64,000 bases of DNA from contig SUUZ01000003.1 in assembly GCA_015062235.1 (NCBI GenBank), forward strand, positions 30,736 to 94,735, in the 5' to 3' direction. Positions 58,855 through 64,000 of this stretch are shown here, piece after piece; positions within the stretch are counted from its first letter, which is position 1, and each line of letters begins with the position of its first letter. The DNA is from Alphaproteobacteria bacterium (lineage in GTDB: Bacteria; Pseudomonadota; Alphaproteobacteria; RF32; CAG-239). The position numbers and the translations under genes were made by a program. A model generated the notes under the pieces. That model was given only the letters and a program-made list of their open reading frames with translations, was not told where the DNA came from and did not search any database.

Positions 58855-58870
58855 TTATATCATGTTATAA
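58855..58870. promoter_or_regulatory. possible operator (C-box-like) before the Xre regulator
   Basis: ttatatcatgttataa is a near-perfect 16-base palindrome 21 bases before the ATG at 58892, followed by further GTTATA half-sites. Controller proteins of R-M systems bind such boxes to delay nuclease expression. Assignment is by position and symmetry only. Confidence 0.35.
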
Positions 58871-58891
58871 AGTGCGATAAAGAGTTATAAA

Positions 58892-59098
58892 ATGGAATTT
58901 AAGGATAAAGTCATTTTTGCAAGAGCAAAATTAAGAATAACACAGGACAGATTAGCAAAAGAGTTAGGCGTCTCGTTTGCAACAGTCAATAGATGGGAAA
59001 ATGGTAATACAAAACCTAATAAGATAGCTATTGTTAATTTTAATGAGTTTTGTAAAAATAATAATATTGTGATAGAAGAAATACGATATGAATACTAA
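58892..59098 (+). CDS. Xre-family helix-turn-helix regulator, probable R-M controller protein
   Basis: 68 residues, essentially one Cro/C1-type helix-turn-helix ([37 protein letters not shown]) with a short C-terminal helix. Its size and place as first gene of an R-M operon fit a C-protein-like regulator. The stop overlaps the methyltransferase start by 11 bases, so both are translated together. A palindrome just upstream may be its operator. Confidence 0.85.
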   Translation: MEFKDKVIFARAKLRITQDRLAKELGVSFATVNRWENGNTKPNKIAIVNFNEFCKNNNIVIEEIRYEY

Positions 59099-60227
59099 AA
59101 AATTAACATTTGTAGATTTGTTTGCTGGAGCTGGTGGACTTAGTTTGGGATTAGAACAAGCTGGTTTTGAAGTGATATTTGCTAATGAGATTAATCCCGT
59201 ATGTGCAGAAACTTACTTATATAATCGAAAATTATCTCGTAATAATATGTACATTGGAGATATTAATGACTTATTAAATTCCATAGATAACTACAAAGAT
59301 ATTCTAAGCGATGTTACTTTAGTTTGTGGTGGACCTCCTTGCCAAGGATTTTCTTTTGCGAATAGACAGAGAATTATAGATGATCCTCGTAATAAATTAT
59401 ATAAAAGTTATCTTAATTTTCTAAGTTTTGTTAAACCTCAATTTTTCATCATGGAAAATGTAAAGGGTATGGCAAAAAAAATTGATGAAATACTTGAAGA
59501 TTTTTATAATAAATTAGGGAAAAATTATGATATTGCATTCGAAATTTTAAATGCAAAAGATTTTGGAGTTCCTCAGAATCGAGAAAGATTAATTGTTATA
59601 GGAAATAAAGTTGGTATATCCTCAAAAGAAATTTTTAGAGAAATGGATAATTATAAAAAAGCTAAACAATTCACATTGGGACAGGCTATATTAGATTTAC
59701 CTAGACTTGAACCCAATAAATATAAAAACAATACTGATTATGAAGATGATTTTTGTGGGTATTTTGAAAAAGAATATACTTATAAAAATACGCCTTTTAC
59801 CACTTTCATAAACAATCATCGTAAAATAAATAAAATATACAATCATAAAAGTCGCTATAATAATGAACGTGATATTAAAATTTTTAGTTTATTACCTCAA
59901 GGTGGTAATTCACTTCATCCGTCAATAAAAGATATTATGCCATATAAAAGTAGAAATAACATATTTAAAGATAAATATTACAAATTATCACAAAATGATA
60001 TTTGTAAGACAATAACATCTCATATGAAATTTGATTGTAATATGTATATTCATCCAACACAGGCTAGAGGTTTATCGCCAAGAGAAGCCGCTCGTATTCA
60101 AACATTCCCTGATGATTATATATTTAAAGGCTCACAAAATAGTTGGTATATGCAAATAGGAAATGCAGTTCCTGTAAAATTAGCAGAGGTAATAGGAAAA
60201 TGTATACTAAAAACAATAAAGAAATAA
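59088..60227 (+). CDS. C5-cytosine DNA methyltransferase 1
   Basis: 379 residues with the m5C motif order: [36 protein letters not shown] with the catalytic Cys, [27 protein letters not shown], then a variable target-recognition region (about 210-315), [20 protein letters not shown] and [18 protein letters not shown] complete, apparently active enzyme. It overlaps the regulator before it and the second methyltransferase after it (28 bases). The base it modifies is cytosine; the target sequence cannot be deduced. Confidence 0.95.
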   Translation: MNTKKLTFVDLFAGAGGLSLGLEQAGFEVIFANEINPVCAETYLYNRKLSRNNMYIGDINDLLNSIDNYKDILSDVTLVCGGPPCQGFSFANRQRIIDDPRNKLYKSYLNFLSFVKPQFFIMENVKGMAKKIDEILEDFYNKLGKNYDIAFEILNAKDFGVPQNRERLIVIGNKVGISSKEIFREMDNYKKAKQFTLGQAILDLPRLEPNKYKNNTDYEDDFCGYFEKEYTYKNTPFTTFINNHRKINKIYNHKSRYNNERDIKIFSLLPQGGNSLHPSIKDIMPYKSRNNIFKDKYYKLSQNDICKTITSHMKFDCNMYIHPTQARGLSPREAARIQTFPDDYIFKGSQNSWYMQIGNAVPVKLAEVIGKCILKTIKK

Positions 60228-61303
60228 AACACTTAGAGTTATTTGCCGGAATTGGTGGATTTCGCTTTGCATTAGAATTGCTTGGCAAAGATTTTAATAT
60301 TAACATGAAATGCATTGGTTTCTCTGAAATTGACGCTTTTGCAACTAAAACTTATAAAGCAAATTTCGACATAAATCACGATTTAGAAATAGGCGATATT
60401 GTTAAATTTACTGAAAACAAAAATAATTTGAAGAAACTTGATGATTTTTCCTTATTAACTGGAGGCTTTCCTTGTCAAGCGTTTAGCATGATGGGATTAC
60501 AAAAAGGTTTTAACGATTTACGTGGTAATGTTTTTTTTAGAATAATTGATATCTTAAAAGAAAAAAAGCCAAAAATTGTTTTACTTGAAAATGTAAGAAA
60601 CATAATTTCTCATAATAAAGGCGAAACATTTAAGACAATTATATCTTTAATAAAAGATTGTGGTTATCCATATGTTTATTACGATATATTTAATACCAAC
60701 AATTTCGGCTTAGCTCAAACTAGAAATAGAGTTTTTATATTTGCATCAAAAACTCCTTTAAGTGCTAATTTTGAATTTTCACAAAAAAAAGTAAAAACTG
60801 TCTTTGATAAAATAAAGGATAAAACATCACTTCTATTACAACAAACTGTTTTAGACGTACTAGAAAAAAATGTTGAAAATAAATACTATATTTCTGATAT
60901 CTTAAAACCAACAATATTATCAAATGGCACTAAAAATTTTTCAAGTAAATCAGAAATAAATCCCTTAATTGCTAAGCCTTTAACAGCAACCATGGTAAAA
61001 ATGCATAGAGCCTGTCAAGACAATTATTTTAGTGATGATTTTATAAACTCCTCCAATCCTTTAGAGTATAAAAAATTATATTTCACTAAAGATGAATTGT
61101 TAAAGAAAAAAATAAGAAAAATTACACCTTTAGAAGCTTTAATTCTTCAAGGTTTTCCAAAATCTTATTTTAATAATTCTCAAAAGGTTGGTATTAGCAA
61201 TCATCAATTATATAAGCAAGCTGGAAACGCTGTTAGCATAAACACCGTTTATGCAATATTATATTATTTAATAATAAAAGAAAATGTATTGGGAGTTGCA
61301 TAA
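60200..61303 (+). CDS. C5-cytosine DNA methyltransferase 2
   Basis: 367 residues from the ATG at 60200 (TAGGAAA just upstream). Motif I HLELFAGIGGFRFALELLG, IV GGFPCQAFSMMG, VI VLLENVRNI, VIII LAQTRNRVFIFA, IX LILQGFPKSYF and X KQAGNAVSINTVYAILYYL are intact. It differs clearly from methyltransferase 1 in the recognition region and many motif details, so it is not a recent duplicate. Two m5C enzymes with one nuclease usually mean an asymmetric target, each enzyme protecting one strand. It starts within methyltransferase 1 (28-base overlap). Confidence 0.95.
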   Translation: MYTKNNKEIKHLELFAGIGGFRFALELLGKDFNINMKCIGFSEIDAFATKTYKANFDINHDLEIGDIVKFTENKNNLKKLDDFSLLTGGFPCQAFSMMGLQKGFNDLRGNVFFRIIDILKEKKPKIVLLENVRNIISHNKGETFKTIISLIKDCGYPYVYYDIFNTNNFGLAQTRNRVFIFASKTPLSANFEFSQKKVKTVFDKIKDKTSLLLQQTVLDVLEKNVENKYYISDILKPTILSNGTKNFSSKSEINPLIAKPLTATMVKMHRACQDNYFSDDFINSSNPLEYKKLYFTKDELLKKKIRKITPLEALILQGFPKSYFNNSQKVGISNHQLYKQAGNAVSINTVYAILYYLIIKENVLGVA

Positions 61304-61305
61304 TT

Positions 61306-62397
61306 ATGGATAAGTTTTTTAAATTACATAAAGAACAAATAATTGGATATAAATCATTGACAGATGCTGATTTGGGATTGAGTTCATCTAGCCATCAAAC
61401 TCATATTGGTTTATTTGATGATGTTTTAACATTTCTACCTAATAGAGCATCAATAGATGATTGTGCCATGTTTATATATCAAAAAAATGTAGAACTACTA
61501 AGTTTAAATTTTGATAGAATACAAAATCCTAATGGAACATTTAGAAGTCCTAAAATAAAAACAGGAGGCAGAGATACTGTATCTATTGTATCTGCCATAA
61601 GAGACATCGTAAAACAAAGTAATAAACAGCTTATATGGTATTTATTTTGGTTTGGATTAGAAAGTGAGCAAGTTGTTTTTTGGCTATTTAATAATGAATC
61701 CGAAGCATATTTAAAAATAAAAGAACTAGGCTTAGCTCTAAATACTAATTCTAAAGGTCGTTTGACTATTTCAGACAATACATTCAAACAAATACTAGTA
61801 TATATTGAACAAAATATTGATATTTCAGCTCAAGATATTTTAAAAGATCTAGAAATTGAGGCACAAACTTGTGGTAAACTTTTAACTAAAATAAGAACAT
61901 ATGACATTGAAAAAGCAAGAGCAATTTTTGCATCAATAGGTAAGCAAGGAGAAGAATACATAAACAATTATTTTGATAAATTAATGTTTGAAAAAAGAAT
62001 TAAAAATTTTTGCTGGGAAAATAAATCTCTTGAAAGTGGAAAGCCTTTTGATTTTTATTATCAAGATTTATCAGATAATATTATATACTTAGATGTTAAA
62101 ACTACAAAATTTGATTTTGAACAAAGGATTATATATAGCGATAAAGAAATAAATTTTGCAGTATCTTGCCCTAAAAGAAGTTATAATATTTATAGGGTTT
62201 ATAATATTACAGACGACAATGCAAATTTAAGAATTTGTGAAGACTGTCTAGAACATTTTAACCTAATGAATAATAATATTTTGGAATTTAAACAAGGTTT
62301 AACTGAAATTAATACTGAAGCACAATCTATTAACATTGCATTTCAACCAAATATTGAAAAACTATTCTTTTATCCCCAAATTATCTTGTCTAAATAA
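61306..62397 (+). CDS. probable type II restriction endonuclease, PD-(D/E)XK fold (DUF3883-like)
   Basis: 363 residues, starting two bases after methyltransferase 2. The N-terminal two thirds are unrecognised and may hold the recognition domain. Residues about 210-270 show the nuclease core: Glu in GKQGEEYINNYF (E217), D249 in GKPFDFYYQ, then D263 and K265 in YLDVKTT, i.e. the E-D-(D)xK arrangement of DUF3883/PD-(D/E)XK enzymes. A fairly conserved RSYNIYRVYNI strand follows. Position in a methyltransferase operon makes restriction the most likely role. Target and cleavage pattern unknown. Confidence 0.8.
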   Translation: MDKFFKLHKEQIIGYKSLTDADLGLSSSSHQTHIGLFDDVLTFLPNRASIDDCAMFIYQKNVELLSLNFDRIQNPNGTFRSPKIKTGGRDTVSIVSAIRDIVKQSNKQLIWYLFWFGLESEQVVFWLFNNESEAYLKIKELGLALNTNSKGRLTISDNTFKQILVYIEQNIDISAQDILKDLEIEAQTCGKLLTKIRTYDIEKARAIFASIGKQGEEYINNYFDKLMFEKRIKNFCWENKSLESGKPFDFYYQDLSDNIIYLDVKTTKFDFEQRIIYSDKEINFAVSCPKRSYNIYRVYNITDDNANLRICEDCLEHFNLMNNNILEFKQGLTEINTEAQSINIAFQPNIEKLFFYPQIILSK

Positions 62398-62499
62398 GTA
62401 TATAAAGTAAGGATAATTGTATATTAATTCTATGGAATTATAAAAAGCATTTGTTTTAATTATATCTCGAGAACTGCACGTCGTCTCCAGCCAGAGCTC

Positions 62500-62529
62500 A
62501 AAAGTCGTCAAAGTTGACGACTTTTTCTT
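62500..62529 (+). terminator. terminator of the R-M operon
   Basis: Twelve-base perfect stem aaaagtcgtcaa / ttgacgactttt, two-base centre, followed by a T-run; about 100 bases after the nuclease stop. Confidence 0.85.
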
Positions 62530-62551
62530 TTATTTTACAAGCATTTAAACC

Positions 62552-62694
62552 AGTTCGAAGATGAATATATTTTGAAGACTTGTTTTACAACATCTTCGAA
62601 CTCACTTCTATATTTTTCAATAACTTAGCAAATTTTAGCCTCTTTGAGCATAAAAATAAACCTCTGCAAAAATTTGCAAAGGTTGAACTTGTAA
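62552..62694 (+). repeat. right flanking direct repeat of the R-M cassette (copy B)
   Basis: Perfect 12-base inverted repeat agttcgaagatg (62552-62563) / catcttcgaact (62591-62602), then the 84-base segment 62611-62694 shared with copy A (58628-58711), ending in a stronger CCTCTGCAAA / TTTGCAAAGG hairpin. Same orientation and order as copy A. Confidence 0.8.
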
Positions 62695-62763
62695 CATAGC
62701 TATGTGAAAGGTTGGATTGATAATAAAATATTTTTTTTGCAATAATAAATACTAAAAAATAAG

Positions 62764-62844
62764 GTGCGTGTATGTGAAATTCTTAAAAAATATGGAATCA
62801 CTAAACCGACTTATTACAGATATAAAGAGAATTTTGGGTTGTAA
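62764..62844 (+). pseudogene. transposase helix-turn-helix fragment (IS3-type orfA remnant)
   Basis: A 26-codon scrap reading VRVCEILKKYGITKPTYYRY then KENFGL and stop. The V-C-x-L-x-x-x-G-I-x-x-x-T-Y-Y-R-x-K/R-x-x-(Y/F)-G pattern is the helix-turn-helix end of IS3-family/DUF1153-like transposase orfA proteins. No start codon, no upstream part and no orfB are present, so it is a relic just beyond repeat copy B. Confidence 0.45.
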
Positions 62845-62920
62845 TATGTATTACTACTCTATTGATTTTTATATAACAATAGGTTAGTGTCGCTTATATT
62901 TAATTTTATAAGGGCTAAAA

Positions 62921-63499
62921 ATGAAAAAACTTATTGTTTTGTGTATCTTTCTATTAATTGGTTGTGCAAGTTATGATTTGCAACAAGCTATGCGTCCTAA
63001 CAATCGTTTTCTTGCAAAAAAATTACCAAATATGGAAGCAATTTTTGAAACAGGAAAATCATTAGATACAGGTGTTGCAAGTATTCAAAGCAATAGTGAA
63101 TTTTCTACACTATTTAGGCGTGAAGTTGAAAATAATTTAATTGAAACAGATGGACCTATTAAAGGGAAATTAGTATTAGACCCTGTATATTTTGAAGTAG
63201 ACCAAAATAATGCGTGGCTATTTACATTATATCCTCTTTTATTCATTCCCCCATCATTAGGTGTTCCTCTTTATTCTAATACATCTAAATGGGAATTAGA
63301 ACTAAATGTTATAGATAAATCAGGTAAAAGAATTGCTCGTTATTCAAGCGAAGCAATGGATACAGAATATTATGCTGCATATTGGGGATACGATAACTCA
63401 TATACAGCCGCTGCATTTGAAGGATATAAAAAAGCATTAAATAGTGTAATTGAACAATTACAAAATGATATTCCTGTGTTATCTGCTAAATTAAAATAA
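62921..63499 (+). CDS. putative lipoprotein
   Basis: 192 residues. Lipoprotein signal MKKLIVLCIFLLIGCAS (lipobox LIGC, mature Cys15). The mature part begins with a basic segment (QQAMRPNNRFLAKKLPNMEA) and has a short hydrophobic patch near residues 105-120 (AWLFTLYPLLFIPPSLGVP), then a beta-rich region (WELELNVIDKSGKRIARYSS) and a C-terminal helix. It resembles small outer-membrane lipoproteins of unknown function; no family is named. AAGGG lies seven bases before the ATG. Followed after 12 bases by a second lipoprotein-like frame. Confidence 0.75.
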   Translation: MKKLIVLCIFLLIGCASYDLQQAMRPNNRFLAKKLPNMEAIFETGKSLDTGVASIQSNSEFSTLFRREVENNLIETDGPIKGKLVLDPVYFEVDQNNAWLFTLYPLLFIPPSLGVPLYSNTSKWELELNVIDKSGKRIARYSSEAMDTEYYAAYWGYDNSYTAAAFEGYKKALNSVIEQLQNDIPVLSAKLK

Positions 63500-63511
63500 T
63501 TGAGATCACAA

Positions 63512-64000
63512 ATGAAAAAACATTATTACTTTTTATCTTTTTTATTACATCTTGTTCATCTTTGAATAATGTAGAATCAATAAAAAAAGCGTTTTATGAT
63601 AATGAAAATTGTTCTGATATGAGGGAATTTGAAATTTTTCAAACTCTTGATGATGGTGCATTAGCTTTTTTATGTGAAGATGGTCATTGTTCTGCTTATA
63701 ATCAAACAGTATTTTTAGATAATCAGCACAATGTTTTTTATTATGATGGAATGAAAGTAAAATCTCCTAACGATAAATGTGCTGTTGTTGATGGTGTTTA
63801 TAGATATGAAAGTAAAGATGAAAGAATTAGAACTGTTCCAATTATAAAATTTCAATATAAAAACTATCCAAAAAATGAAGATGAAGTCAAACAAAGATTA
63901 AGCGAAGCATATGATAAGATATATGATAAATGTATTATAGCATATAAAAAGAATAATAAAAAAGGTAATAGTGAAAAACTTGTAGTTGCTTTACTGATGC
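63512..64000 (+). pseudogene. lipoprotein-like gene frameshifted in a poly-A tract (3' end beyond window)
   Basis: The ATG at 63512 is followed by six A residues and gives only a 17-codon peptide. Moving to the frame reached if the tract had seven A residues gives MKKTLLLFIFFITSCSSLNN, a textbook lipoprotein signal, and a frame open to the window edge (over 160 codons: ESIKKAFYDNENCSDMREFE and on to KLVVALLM). This is either a genuine one-base frameshift, slipped-strand phase variation or a sequencing error. The mature part contains several Cys (ENCSDM, LCEDGHCSAY) and no recognised domain. Confidence 0.6.

Larger units (their letters stand above)
62398..62920. other. non-coding region after the R-M cassette
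   Basis: About 520 bases: a strong terminator (62500-62529), the right flanking repeat (62552-62694) and a transposase scrap (62764-62844). The short stretch ctccagcca before the terminator recalls the tRNA-Gln 3' end but is too short to call. Confidence 0.7.

Noticed and set aside
62484..62495. tctccagccaga as a possible att site matching the tRNA-Gln 3' end
   Set aside because: Only about eight bases match (tccagcca); integrase attachment sites usually share longer identity, and no integrase is present.
58543..62700. Prophage or integrative element around the R-M genes
   Set aside because: No integrase, structural or replication genes; only the four R-M genes lie between the repeats.

Overview
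The window is an AT-rich stretch of bacterial chromosome (roughly one third G+C by eye), densely coded on both strands. Several features point to an alphaproteobacterium: a GapR/DUF2312 nucleoid protein, the three-subunit transhydrogenase pntAA-pntAB-pntB, an RpoH-type sigma factor, and alphaproteobacterial RpoB/RpoC and L17. The low G+C, a complete deoxyribonucleoside-salvage set, a flavodiiron O2/NO reductase and no visible biosynthetic operons suggest a host-associated, oxygen-limited lifestyle, for example an uncultured gut lineage. That is inference.

Layout. 1-3.3 kb: 3' part of uvrC, two tiny membrane proteins, a Ca/Na-type exchanger. 3.3-11.7 kb: rpoBC, with no rplKAJL upstream. 12-25 kb: outer-membrane protein, mtaB-ftsY, flavodiiron protein, LysR-like regulator, Nudix, CNNM/CBS protein, tRNA-Thr, a small basic ORF with murA and a META lipoprotein, rplQ, an orphan beta-class DNA methyltransferase, rpoH. 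25-29 kb: a second LysR-like paralogue, then a metal-resistance operon (metallothionein, CsoR, CDF exporter) behind an evident CsoR operator, then galU. 29-33 kb: a giant AsmA-like protein. 33.3-36.6 kb: cdd-punA-deoC-deoA. 36.6-44.2 kb: tolB, ruvX, a pyk-deoB-pgeF-djlA-amidase run. 44.2-51.6 kb: gapR, the mlaEFD-lipoprotein lipid transporter, pnt genes, split chrA pair.

51.6-64 kb is the accessory part. It starts with a 660-bp intergenic region holding palindromic repeat elements with co-varying stems, and two palindromic sites in opposite orientation that bracket about 115 bp just upstream of a secreted DUF1566-type protein gene (candidate invertible promoter). An alpha2-type glycyl-tRNA synthetase, a transporter, a HAD hydrolase and a PcfJ-like/leucine-repeat protein follow. 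Downstream of tRNA-Gln lies a compact restriction-modification cassette: an Xre regulator, two C5-cytosine methyltransferases and a PD-(D/E)XK nuclease. It is bracketed by a direct repeat of about 140-155 bp. After it come a transposase scrap, a lipoprotein, and a second lipoprotein frameshifted in a poly-A tract at the window edge.

How the genes work together: cdd, punA, deoC, deoA and deoB convert nucleosides to acetaldehyde and glyceraldehyde-3-phosphate, which feeds pyruvate kinase; PNT supplies NADPH; the Mla set and AsmA-like protein maintain the outer membrane; CsoR, metallothionein and CDF handle metal stress. No CRISPR array, complete prophage, rRNA or replication origin was seen.
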